Of a DNA stretch of 64,000 bases, positions 50,761 through 59,317 are shown piece by piece. The notes beneath the pieces are model-generated. The model was not told the origin of the DNA, searched no databases, and was given only the letters and a program-made list of their open reading frames with translations. Position 1 is the stretch's first letter; every line of letters begins with the position of its first letter. The DNA is from CAVYXZ01 sp965223835 (GTDB taxonomy: Bacteria; Chloroflexota; Anaerolineae; Aggregatilineales; Phototrophicaceae). The position numbers and the translations under genes are program-made. The stretch spans positions 1 through 64,000 of the forward strand of contig CBDCXQ010000001.1 in NCBI GenBank assembly GCA_965223835.1, in the 5' to 3' direction.

Positions 50761-51933
50761 GTCACTGCCGCGCTTGATCGATTCGTCGCCAAAGCGTTCG
50801 CGGAGTTCATCAAGGGTGTGTTGCAGGCGGTCATCCGCTGGCACAGCGGGCGGTGCGTCCCACAGCCCCAACTGTTGCGACTGCTGGTCGGCGTCGAACC
50901 CGCTGATACCGACACCGATTAACCGGACCGACCGGCGCTGGGACCAGTTCGCCAGCAATAATCTTTCCGCCGCGTGGTAGATGTCGGCGTCCCGATCAAC
51001 CGGTGCCGCCAGGGTGACCTGCCGCGTCAACGTGGTGAAATCAGCCCAGCGCAGTTTGATCGAGACGGTTTTTCCCGCCAGTTCTGACTTGCGGGCGCGA
51101 CGGCCCACCTGTTCAACCAGTTGGCGCAGGGTGTGCTTCAATTCGTTGATGTCATCCTCATCCTCAACAAAGGTCGTTTCGGCACTGATTGATTTGGTTT
51201 CGCGGACCGTTTCAACCGGGCGATCATCCTGGCCCAATGCGCGGCGCGCCAGGTCATAACCCAATTTCCCAAAGCGCAGCGTGAGATCGCGTTGTGACCA
51301 CTGCGTCAGGTCGCCAATCGTATAAACATCCATTTTATGCAGACGTTCAGCGGTTTTGGGACCCACGCCCCACAATTCGCGGATGGGCAACGGTGTCAGA
51401 AAAGCGGCCTCTTGCCCCGGTGGAATGACCTTGATGGCGTTGGGCGGACCGTCCCCCTTATAGCTGGCTTTGCCAATGTTATTGGCGATCTTGGCGACGA
51501 GCTTGTTGGATGCGACGCCGAGTGAGCAGGGCAGGTCCAGCTTTTCGCGGATGCGCGTCTGCAAATCACGCGCCAGCGTCTCACCAGTGCCGGACAAACC
51601 GGTGACATCCAGAAACGCTTCATCAATTGACAACTGCTCGACCAGCGGCGTCATGTTGTGCAGCAAGTCCATCACCTGCCGCGATACCGCGCTGTAATCG
51701 CCCATATGCCGGGAGACGACTTGCAGGTCCGGGCATAATTGCACAGCGCGGGCCATGGGCATCGCCGAGCGGATACCGAATTTGCGGGCTGCATAGGAGC
51801 AGGAAGCAACGACGCCCCGGTGTTCAGGTCGACCGCCAACGGCAAATGGTAAGCCCTTGAGTTCCGGTTGCTTGTGCTCTTCAACCGCACAGAAAAAAGC
51901 ATCCAGATCAAGATGGATAATGGTTCGATCCAT
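50752..51933 (-). CDS. dinB: DNA polymerase IV
   Basis: The 393-residue Y-family polymerase performs error-prone translesion synthesis. It has the palm motifs HLDLDAFFCAVE and SIDEAFLDV (catalytic Asp and Glu), the fingers SYAARKFGIRSAMPM, GVASNKLVAKIAN, GVGPKTAERL and the little-finger domain. A clamp-binding motif QQLGLW lies near residue 360, followed by a short tail. AGGAG precedes the ATG. It is divergent from recF with about 105 bases between, possibly a shared damage-inducible control region, but no standard LexA box was found. Confidence 0.96.
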   Translation of the reverse strand: MDRTIIHLDLDAFFCAVEEHKQPELKGLPFAVGGRPEHRGVVASCSYAARKFGIRSAMPMARAVQLCPDLQVVSRHMGDYSAVSRQVMDLLHNMTPLVEQLSIDEAFLDVTGLSGTGETLARDLQTRIREKLDLPCSLGVASNKLVAKIANNIGKASYKGDGPPNAIKVIPPGQEAAFLTPLPIRELWGVGPKTAERLHKMDVYTIGDLTQWSQRDLTLRFGKLGYDLARRALGQDDRPVETVRETKSISAETTFVEDEDDINELKHTLRQLVEQVGRRARKSELAGKTVSIKLRWADFTTLTRQVTLAAPVDRDADIYHAAERLLLANWSQRRSVRLIGVGISGFDADQQSQQLGLWDAPPAVPADDRLQHTLDELRERFGDESIKRGSDLT

Positions 51934-51971
51934 AGATTACTCCTACCCCTATTATCAGGCATAAACGGCAG

Positions 51972-52001
51972 TAGTCAAACACCCGTTCTAAGGGGTAAAA
52001 T
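51972..52001 (+). promoter_or_regulatory. Promoter before recF
   Basis: TAGTCA (51972-51977), an 18-base spacer and TAAAAT (51996-52001). Confidence 0.4.
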
Positions 52002-52038
52002 AGAGGTGTCAATTAACCGCCAACCCGCGCTGTGAATC

Positions 52039-53247
52039 ATGCAGATTGAACACCTGTCACTGACTAATTTTCGCAATTACGCCCGGCTAGAGTGGGGCCT
52101 GCCGCCGGGCACGACGGTGCTGCACGGCAACAATGCGCAGGGTAAAACCAGCCTGCTCGAAGCGATCTATTATCTGGTGACATCACGGTCGCCCTATACC
52201 ACCAGTGACCGGCAGTTGATTCACTGGCGGGCCGAAGATGACCCGATTCCGTTTGCCCGCATCGCTGCTGAAGTGAGCACCAGCAGCAACCCGTTGCACC
52301 GCATCGAGATGACGTTGATGCTGGACACGACCAACGGCCCCGCTCGCTTCAAAAAAGTCGTCAAAATCAATGGCCTGGAAAAGCGCGTGATGGACCTGGT
52401 GGGGTTGATGAATGTGGTGCTGTTTTTGCCCCGTGATCTGACGCTGATCGAAGGCTCACCCAGCGACCGGCGACGCTTCATGAACGACACGCTGGCCCAG
52501 GTGGATGCTGATTATCTAACGGCGTTGACCACTTATGACAAAGTCCTGCCTCAACGCAATGCCCTGCTGCGGCGTATCAGTGACCGGCAGGCTGCACCAC
52601 ATGAATTGGATTACTGGGATGCGCAGTTGGTGCAAACCGGGGCGATTTTGATCGCGGAGCGCCAGCGCTTTTTACGCGAACTGGAAGGCGATGCGCAAAA
52701 AGCCCACCATGACCTGACCGGCAAGCAGGAAACGCTCACCCTGCAATACCAGCCGAGTTTTACGCCCACCGCCGCCGGTGATGGGCAACTTTCGTTTGAT
52801 ATGATCGGGCTGGACTTGCACCGTGAACTCACGCCGGACCAGATCGCACGGCAATTTGCCGATCAACTTGCCAGCGAACGCGACGACTCGATTCAGCGGG
52901 GCGTCACGCTCAGCGGGCCGCATCGGGACGAATTGCGATTGAACATCAATGGCCGCGATACCGGCCTATATGGCAGCCGGGGGCAGGCGCGAACTGCGGT
53001 GATGGCGCTCAAACTGGCGGAACTGACGTGGATGAAAGCCTGCATTGGCGAGTGGCCGCTGCTGCTGCTGGATGAAGTCATCGCTGAACTGGATGCCTCG
53101 CGCCGGGCCTATCTGCTGGAACGACTCGATGGCGCAACGCAAACCCTCATGACGACCACTGAACTGGACATCTTCACCGAATCGTTCCTCGACCGCACCG
53201 CCGTCCTGCACATCGTTGATGGACAGATTGCGACAAAGACCTCATAA
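52039..53247 (+). CDS. recF: DNA replication and repair protein RecF
   Basis: The 402-residue SMC-like ATPase loads RecA at gaps together with RecO and RecR. It shows LSLTNFRNYARLEW, Walker A GNNAQGKTSLLEA, signature region TLSGPHRDEL and Walker B LLLLDEVIAELDASRR, all typical. The length is slightly above the family norm of about 360-370 because of longer loops. It is not next to dnaN or gyrB here, unlike the textbook order. Confidence 0.96.
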   Translation: MQIEHLSLTNFRNYARLEWGLPPGTTVLHGNNAQGKTSLLEAIYYLVTSRSPYTTSDRQLIHWRAEDDPIPFARIAAEVSTSSNPLHRIEMTLMLDTTNGPARFKKVVKINGLEKRVMDLVGLMNVVLFLPRDLTLIEGSPSDRRRFMNDTLAQVDADYLTALTTYDKVLPQRNALLRRISDRQAAPHELDYWDAQLVQTGAILIAERQRFLRELEGDAQKAHHDLTGKQETLTLQYQPSFTPTAAGDGQLSFDMIGLDLHRELTPDQIARQFADQLASERDDSIQRGVTLSGPHRDELRLNINGRDTGLYGSRGQARTAVMALKLAELTWMKACIGEWPLLLLDEVIAELDASRRAYLLERLDGATQTLMTTTELDIFTESFLDRTAVLHIVDGQIATKTS

Positions 53248-53314
53248 TTGGCGGGAGATTCCGTTAAATGATGATTTGGCGAACTCATCTGAGGACATCA
53301 GTCTGTGCCACTAA

Positions 53315-53396
53315 CCCCCTCCGTCTGCCTGCGGCAGCCACCTCCCCCAATGCGTCTGCGTAGCGTCCCTTTGGGATGGGGGAGGCCGGGAGGGGG
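53315..53396. repeat. G/C-skewed intergenic palindromic repeat
   Basis: CCCCCTCC (53315-53322) pairs with GGAGGGGG (53389-53396) and inside CCTCCCCC (53341-53348) with GGGGGAGG (53378-53385). The loop holds a GTCTGCC/TGCGGCAG mini-hairpin. Such a long nested palindrome is typical of a dispersed element. Confidence 0.65.
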
Positions 53397-53492
53397 TGGC
53401 TGGCAGAAATAGCGCACTAAAAATGAGTTGAACAACAGCACCGTTAAATGCTGTTAATATTGTGAGTATATGCGTCAATGAGAGGATAAAAC

Positions 53493-54944
53493 ATGGTCGA
53501 ACAGCTTGATTGGGCTGAAGTTGATGCGCATATCGAATGGCTTCAGTCAACGACGCCGGACGCGGTGGTTGCAGACGTGCGGGCGCGACTTAACGCCGGT
53601 GTCGCCGAAGATGTTTTGTGGGCCACTGGCATTCTAACGGCGACGCACTACGTCAACAATCAGGCGCATAATTTGCTGGGCTTTGTCTCCCATGCGGCCA
53701 TCGGTTGCGAGGACGCCCGGCGACTGGCTCAACCGCAGGATACCCATATCCGGCAACTGCTGCTGGTACAGGCGTTGCATCAGGTGGTGTTCGACATGCA
53801 TGATCCGTGCATGGGTCCCTACCGCTTGCTGCCGTGTCGTCCGCTGGACGAAGCGACCACCGAATACAATATCGAGATGCTGCGGCTGGATGTCCGCATG
53901 GGTGAATATTCGCGCAGCGACCATCGCTTTGTCGCCCTGGAACGTGATTTGCCCCGCGCTAAATTGATTGACTTGCTGCTGGACATCGGGCTGGAGGGCA
54001 TTGTTACCGATGACCATACGCTCATCACACCGGCGCTGGCATTGGGTATGGTTGATCTGGTGGGGTGGGAACGCGGCTTTGCGATGCTGCGCTGTGCCCT
54101 GCGTTATAGCGCCAGTTTTCCACGTAACTTTGCGCCTTATGACCGAGCTGTCGAACTGGCTGCGACGTATGATATTGCTGATGGCGTGTCAGCTAACATG
54201 TTACAGCCGGAACGAATCCAGGGGTTGCGTCAGCGATTTCATGACGCGCCCCCTGACGAGCGACCGGTTGTGGCCGCGCGGGCATTGGCCGAAGATGGTT
54301 ATTCACCGGCAACGGTGCTGGCCGCAGTATCGTTGACCGGCTGTGATTTTTACCTCATGGTCGAGCCGGTGCCCCATGACGATTACGATGCGGTTAGCCG
54401 CGAGGTCGCACCGATTCATATCGGCACCAGTACCAATGCGCTGCGCAGCATGGTGCCCTACATGTCACCGCGCACCCAGGTGCTGGCGGCGATTCAGGGC
54501 GGCAGCTTGCTGGAACGCGGGCCAAGTGTGTTGAGCGCCGATTTTGCGTTTATCCCGTTTGTACCGGAACGTGCCTACCCGTATGCGGAAGATGTCGCAT
54601 CGTTGACTGGACAAACACCGAACCAGCTTATCGAGACGCTGAAATCCGCCCTGTACGCCCATGATTATCGTCTGTCAACGGCGGCGGTTCAAGCTTATGC
54701 TGACCGTGATGCTGACCCGGCAGCCCTGATTGCGGCGTTAACGGCGGTGGCCTGCACCGATGACGGCACCTTGATGCACAATGTCAAACATCTCAACTCG
54801 ATGGTCGAGGAATTTATGAGTTGCAGTCATCCGGACCGCTGGCATTATCTCATCGCTGCCGCCCGGTTCATTGCCTGGTATGCCGGCAAAAACCAGAGCG
54901 TTTATGCGCGGGCGGGGGCTGTGCCGGAGCCGGCTCATGACTAA
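53493..54944 (+). CDS. Uncharacterised helical protein of 483 residues
   Basis: The protein is wholly alpha-helical by look and has scattered His/Asp/Cys motifs: ATHYVNNQAHNLLGFVSHAAIGCEDA, ALHQVVFDMHDPCMG, and NVKHLNSMVEEFMSCSHPDRWHYLIAAA. The spaced histidines (VSHAA, LHQ, MHD, VKH, WHY) could bind metal or haem. I do not recognise the family. The ATG at 53493 has GAGAGGATAAAAC upstream. It overlaps the next gene by 8 bases, so the two are coupled. Confidence 0.7.
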   Translation: MVEQLDWAEVDAHIEWLQSTTPDAVVADVRARLNAGVAEDVLWATGILTATHYVNNQAHNLLGFVSHAAIGCEDARRLAQPQDTHIRQLLLVQALHQVVFDMHDPCMGPYRLLPCRPLDEATTEYNIEMLRLDVRMGEYSRSDHRFVALERDLPRAKLIDLLLDIGLEGIVTDDHTLITPALALGMVDLVGWERGFAMLRCALRYSASFPRNFAPYDRAVELAATYDIADGVSANMLQPERIQGLRQRFHDAPPDERPVVAARALAEDGYSPATVLAAVSLTGCDFYLMVEPVPHDDYDAVSREVAPIHIGTSTNALRSMVPYMSPRTQVLAAIQGGSLLERGPSVLSADFAFIPFVPERAYPYAEDVASLTGQTPNQLIETLKSALYAHDYRLSTAAVQAYADRDADPAALIAALTAVACTDDGTLMHNVKHLNSMVEEFMSCSHPDRWHYLIAAARFIAWYAGKNQSVYARAGAVPEPAHD

Positions 54945-55311
54945 AGACGACGTTTATGAACTGGTAAAGCGTCAGGCGCGGGCCTGGGAGCAGGCTGATC
55001 TGGACGCAATTGTCGCCGACTTTGCCGCTGATTGCCTGTTTATTTCGCCCGGCGGTCGCTGGCAGGGACCGGCTGCGATTCGGCAGGCAGCCATCATGTT
55101 TTTCGAAACGGTGGCTGAGGTCAAAATCGACGTTAAGCGCGTCTTACTCGATGGCGACGAGGGCGCGGTTGAGTGGGATTGGCGCGAGGTGCGGCGGGCG
55201 GATGGTCGAACCTATCGCGCCGAAGATTCCATTATTTTCTCATTGCGTGACGGCAAAATCGTTTACTGGCGCGAATACTTTGATACCGCTCAGATGACCG
55301 ACCCCGTGTAA
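54937..55311 (+). CDS. SnoaL/NTF2-like domain protein
   Basis: The 124-residue protein has the cone-like NTF2 fold pattern: VKRQARAWEQADLDAIVADFAADCLFISPGG, WQGPAAIRQAAIMFF, GAVEWDWREV, YRAEDSIIFSLRDGKIVYWREYFD. Such domains bind small hydrophobic ligands or act as isomerases/cyclases. The ATG at 54937 lies inside the preceding gene, so it likely works with the unknown helical protein. Confidence 0.85.
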   Translation: MTKDDVYELVKRQARAWEQADLDAIVADFAADCLFISPGGRWQGPAAIRQAAIMFFETVAEVKIDVKRVLLDGDEGAVEWDWREVRRADGRTYRAEDSIIFSLRDGKIVYWREYFDTAQMTDPV

Positions 55312-55344
55312 TTATCACTGTGACGTAGCCACATCGGGATTTTT

Positions 55345-57270
55345 ATGCACATTTTCGTAAGTTACTCGCGCCAAGAATTTTATTTTGCGGATTCGGTCGT
55401 TGCGGTGCTCCAGGCGGCAGGGCACACGGTCTGGTTTGATGTGCAACAGCTATCGCCCGGTCTGGATTGGAAACAGGGTATTAAACAGGGCCTGTGGGGT
55501 TGCGATGCGCTGGTGTTGATTGCGTCACGGGCTTCAATTGCATCGGGCAATGTGGCGTATGAATGGCGGTCGGCCCAGTTGCTGTGCAAACCGGTCTATG
55601 TGTTGACCTATGAGGCTGTGACGCTGCCAGCTCGGCTGAAGCCACATGCGGTGATTGGTGGGCGGGGCACGTTTGAGCGCACCATTCGCCGCCTGCGCGA
55701 ATGCCTTGAAGACGGCGAACAGCGTCAGGATGCGATTCCTAAACCGAACCGCTGGAATCATTTGCCGCCGCGCATCCGCATCATGGCCGGGGTGCTGGCG
55801 ATCAGCAGCCTGTGGTCGGCGTTGCTGGCATTGTTCTTGCTGGGTAATCGATTATTCGTAAAAGAAGCTGAGAGCGGACCGGGACTGGCGTTGCCGGGCA
55901 TTTTGTTGGCTGTAACCGGTATTTATGCCTTAAGCATCCTCCGTAAACTGCTGGATCGGCGCTTCACCCGCATCGAGATTTATTTGGGCATGTTGGCTCC
56001 AGCAATCGGCACATTTGCGTTGCTGGCAGCGAATGCCCCACCGCCCGATGCGCTGAGGTTGGTAGCGGGCTGGTGGGCGGTCATGCCGATATTGGCCTTA
56101 ATCGTCGCTCGCTATCACTATCGGTTGGCGCTCTATCACTGGATGCTGCGCGGTCAAGTCGGCCAGGAGACGCAGCAGTTTTATCAAGATTGGTTTGGTA
56201 CGAAGCCGGGTGAACGGCGTAAAGCGCAGATGACGGATCTGCCAATTACGATGGAAGGTTTTCAAGCGTGGGTACAGTCGCTAAGTCCTCAGGGAGCCAG
56301 TGTACCGGCTGATGCGCAGTCGATTCGGTATGCGCTGTATTATGCGCCTGCCGATCAAACCATCGCCGATCAACTGGACGCGACGCTGGCGCATTTTGGA
56401 CATGGGCGTGTCGACTCACATGCAGATGAAACCGCCGATCAGCACTTTATGATCGTATCCAATCAAACGCCGAAATCGCTCATGGCGCAAGCCCAGGACG
56501 CCTCCCATCCGTTCACGTTGGTGCTGGCGAGTTCGACCAACATCGACGAAGCTGCGTTGTTGACATATCAGATTGTGGATTACCGTCGCCGGTCACAGAA
56601 ACAACTCAACGCCATTGCCAGTTACTTTGCCAATCCCCAGGCCGGACGACAGGCGTATGGCTTGCATCATTTGCCGCAGCGATTTGACTGGATTGTGATG
56701 CCACGTATTGTGTCGGGTGTCGCGCTGCTCATGCGGATTGCCGGGGCGTTTTTTATCGCGCTGGCGCTGGTCGTGTGGCTGTCTATGTTGCCAGGGTTGC
56801 AGTCGGTTAGCGGCTTTGTGCCCCAGACCGATGTCCTGTCGTTGCTCCTGTACACGTTGCTGGGCCTGTGTGGCCTGCCGCTAATTAGTTTATCGGATGC
56901 GCTGGTCGAACGCAGAATACCCGCCCGCACTTTCAATCGACGGGCCGGGGGATTATTGGTCGGCGTGGTCGGACTACTGGTGCTGCTGATTTTCCGTGAG
57001 CAGGAAGTGGCCGGGGCGTTAGGCAGCATGTTGCGGGCTTTTGCTGAGACCGGTAGTGGCGGCCAGCAATTTCTCGTTTTGGTGGTGATCTTGATCGGTA
57101 GCATAATTCCGGCTGGTTCGCGCATCCGCCTCTGGCTGCCGGCTCAGATCGATACCACGATGCCTAAAGATCAGCGGCTGGTTGTCGCAGATCTACCCTA
57201 CATTCAGGCCGGCGTGCGCGATACCGTTATCATAGCGTTGCTACTGGGAGCGATTCTATTTCTGCGCTAG
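55345..57270 (+). CDS. Membrane TIR-domain protein with a second TIR-like segment
   Basis: Residues 1-125 form a TIR domain: HIFVSYSRQEFYFADSVV, VWFDVQQLSPGLDWKQGI, DALVLIASRAS and NVAYEWRSAQLL with Glu73 at the NADase position. Four membrane helices follow (about 147-260). A soluble block near 335-440 (SIRYALYYAPADQTIADQLD, FTLVLASSTNIDE) has a similar strand-helix layout and may be a decayed second TIR domain. Four to five further helices end the protein at residue 641. The first TIR half would face the cytoplasm. Such membrane TIRs may act in defence or receptor signalling, but none of this exact layout is known to me. The ATG 55345 has GGGATTTTT upstream. It appears monocistronic. Confidence 0.82.
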   Translation: MHIFVSYSRQEFYFADSVVAVLQAAGHTVWFDVQQLSPGLDWKQGIKQGLWGCDALVLIASRASIASGNVAYEWRSAQLLCKPVYVLTYEAVTLPARLKPHAVIGGRGTFERTIRRLRECLEDGEQRQDAIPKPNRWNHLPPRIRIMAGVLAISSLWSALLALFLLGNRLFVKEAESGPGLALPGILLAVTGIYALSILRKLLDRRFTRIEIYLGMLAPAIGTFALLAANAPPPDALRLVAGWWAVMPILALIVARYHYRLALYHWMLRGQVGQETQQFYQDWFGTKPGERRKAQMTDLPITMEGFQAWVQSLSPQGASVPADAQSIRYALYYAPADQTIADQLDATLAHFGHGRVDSHADETADQHFMIVSNQTPKSLMAQAQDASHPFTLVLASSTNIDEAALLTYQIVDYRRRSQKQLNAIASYFANPQAGRQAYGLHHLPQRFDWIVMPRIVSGVALLMRIAGAFFIALALVVWLSMLPGLQSVSGFVPQTDVLSLLLYTLLGLCGLPLISLSDALVERRIPARTFNRRAGGLLVGVVGLLVLLIFREQEVAGALGSMLRAFAETGSGGQQFLVLVVILIGSIIPAGSRIRLWLPAQIDTTMPKDQRLVVADLPYIQAGVRDTVIIALLLGAILFLR

Positions 57271-57318
57271 TTCGGTGTTTGGCGATGCGGTGTAATTTAG
57301 AAATCACAAGCTGATCTG

Positions 57319-57636
57319 ATGACTGAGACAAATAATCGGATTTTAGATCGCTGCCTAACCTGTTTGCTCGTTGGCTTGTTGCTGCTATTTGTTGGCCTCC
57401 TCGTTTTGAGCGTCTGTATGTTCTTGTATTTAGGGTTGAATCGAGCTGCACTGGAAGATGAACATCTACCTCGTATCCAGCAGATGCTTGATGAACAGTG
57501 TGGACCAGGAATCATGGTTAATAGAGAAGGTTTTAGGGCTGATGATGGCGTGCTCACCTGGAAGGATCATGCTCGTTTTCAAGGCCCCGGATGCTGGTAC
57601 GATTGGTATGAGGATGAATGGGTGTGTAGTTGTTAG
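57319..57636 (+). CDS. Small single-pass membrane protein with a Cys/Trp-rich end
   Basis: The 105-residue protein has one strong membrane helix (about residues 15-40) and a soluble C-terminal part ending GPGCWYDWYEDEWVCSC, with three cysteines in the last 16 residues. It may form disulfides outside the cell. There is no good ribosome site, base use is more AT-rich than nearby and no homologue is recognised, so it may be a young or transferred gene. Confidence 0.5.
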   Translation: MTETNNRILDRCLTCLLVGLLLLFVGLLVLSVCMFLYLGLNRAALEDEHLPRIQQMLDEQCGPGIMVNREGFRADDGVLTWKDHARFQGPGCWYDWYEDEWVCSC

Positions 57637-57739
57637 TCGATCATCTCATTTATGCATGATTATGGCCCTGTTCAGCTAAATCGCCAGTCGCGGATTTCAC
57701 AACTACAATAGACACGATAACGGAGCGTAAGAGCATTGT

Positions 57740-59302
57740 ATGAGTCGAATACTGTTTGTTGTTTTACTGCTACTGCTGTCATTTGCCGGCATCCAGCCGA
57801 CCCAGGCGCAACAATGCGGGATAGCCGATAGCATTGACTATCCAGTGGATACCGACATTTTCCAGTTGGTGCAGGATTTCGAGGCGCGTAGCCCCCGGCA
57901 TCAGGGGCGCTTTCATACCGGCGAGGATTGGTATGCCGGTCGTGAGAACAATTATGGCATCGGGCTGCCGGTTGTGGCGGCGGCGAATGGTCGCGTGACC
58001 TATTCCGCACCGGGGGGTTGGGGGCGTGACGGCGGGGTGGTGATTCTAGAGCATACTTTTCCCGATGGCAGTTTGTTGTACACACAATATGGGCACTTGC
58101 AGGAAACCGATTCTGCCCGCTTTCCTATCCGCTGGAGCTGTGTGCGTGCGGGTGAAATAATCGGCGCGGTGGGGGCGGTGCGCCCGGCTCCACATCTGCA
58201 TTTTGAAGTGCGCAACCAGAACGGTACGTCCCCCGGACCGGGGTATAGCTGGGATGCCCCCTTTGCTGAGGGATGGCGGCGTCCGGTCAAAGCGCTGCGC
58301 AACTGGCAAACGTGGCTGACCCCGGCCTATCGCTGGCGGCTCGATCTCGCGGATGAAGCCGGGCCGATTGCGCCCCCGCTGGAACTGGACGATCACAGCC
58401 TGCTCTACCTGGATGCCAATCGACTGGGCCGCGTGACGCCCGATGGTCGGTCCCTGTGGCGCATCAATCTGGAACGCACGGGCATTGCCCTCAGCGACTT
58501 TGACGGCTTGCCGCTGCTGACTTATAGTGACGGCTCCATGCAGCGCGTGAATTTGGATGGGACGTTATCTGATCGCTGGGAGACCGGCATCGCACTGGCG
58601 CAACCGGTGCTGCAAAGCGAGACGCTGTATATCTACCAGACGCCGACAAATGCACTGGTGGCGTTTGGCCCCAATCGGCAGGCTTTGCTATGGCGACTGG
58701 AAAACGTGCAACCGGTTGTACGGGCGGTACTGGCGGGACAGGTGATCGGTGTTATCACCGCAGCCAATGAAATGCTGACTCTATCGTTGCAGGGGGAGTT
58801 GTTGCACACGGCGCAATTGCGGGAGATGGGCAACCTGGATGTGGCCCCCAGTGGCGAACTGCGGGCCTATACCTATGGTGGATTGTGGGCGATCCTGGCG
58901 GATGGCACCTGGGCGGTTGAGCTACCGGCAGCCCCGGCAGGCGGTAAATCCGGCGCCGCGCTGCATACCGCCAATGGCGACCTCTATCTCTACGGCAGCC
59001 GCGTTTTGCATGCCTATACCGCCACTCAGGAATTACGCTGGGAAGTGCGCCTGCCGGATTCCATCAGCGGATTAACGACCCTGACCGACTATGGGGATGT
59101 CCTGCTGCTCACCAGTAATCATGGCAACATCGTTGCGCTGCAAAAAGAAAGCGGCGGTGTGTGTGGCATCACACAGATTTTTGGCACTGATCGCGCCCAT
59201 TATTGGCATCGCCTCGGTACGGATGGTATCTTACGGGTGGCGGTCAGCGATCAGATTCTGGGTCTGGACTGGACGGCGTTTTTGGGCGGCTGCGCAGCAT
59301 AA
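57740..59302 (+). CDS. Secreted M23 metallopeptidase-like protein with a beta-propeller
   Basis: The 520-residue protein has a signal peptide (SRILFVVLLLLLSFAGIQP) and an M23 (LytM-type) domain at about 50-175: FHTGEDWYAG with the HxxxD zinc site, YTQYGHLQ, and HLHFEVRN. The remaining 330 residues are a PQQ/WD-like beta-propeller of repeated blades (LYLDANRLGRVTPDGRSLWRI). All M23 metal ligands are present, so it may cut peptidoglycan cross-links; the propeller may bind the wall or a partner. Confidence 0.88.
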   Translation: MSRILFVVLLLLLSFAGIQPTQAQQCGIADSIDYPVDTDIFQLVQDFEARSPRHQGRFHTGEDWYAGRENNYGIGLPVVAAANGRVTYSAPGGWGRDGGVVILEHTFPDGSLLYTQYGHLQETDSARFPIRWSCVRAGEIIGAVGAVRPAPHLHFEVRNQNGTSPGPGYSWDAPFAEGWRRPVKALRNWQTWLTPAYRWRLDLADEAGPIAPPLELDDHSLLYLDANRLGRVTPDGRSLWRINLERTGIALSDFDGLPLLTYSDGSMQRVNLDGTLSDRWETGIALAQPVLQSETLYIYQTPTNALVAFGPNRQALLWRLENVQPVVRAVLAGQVIGVITAANEMLTLSLQGELLHTAQLREMGNLDVAPSGELRAYTYGGLWAILADGTWAVELPAAPAGGKSGAALHTANGDLYLYGSRVLHAYTATQELRWEVRLPDSISGLTTLTDYGDVLLLTSNHGNIVALQKESGGVCGITQIFGTDRAHYWHRLGTDGILRVAVSDQILGLDWTAFLGGCAA

Positions 59303-59317
59303 GATCAATCCCGTTTG

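Noticed and set aside
51934..52038. LexA (SOS) box between dinB and recF
   Set aside because: No CGAAC-N4-GTTCG or CTGT-N8-ACAG type site could be found in the 105-base gap.
52039..53247. Origin of replication near recF
   Set aside because: dnaA, dnaN and gyrB are absent and no DnaA-box cluster was noticed.
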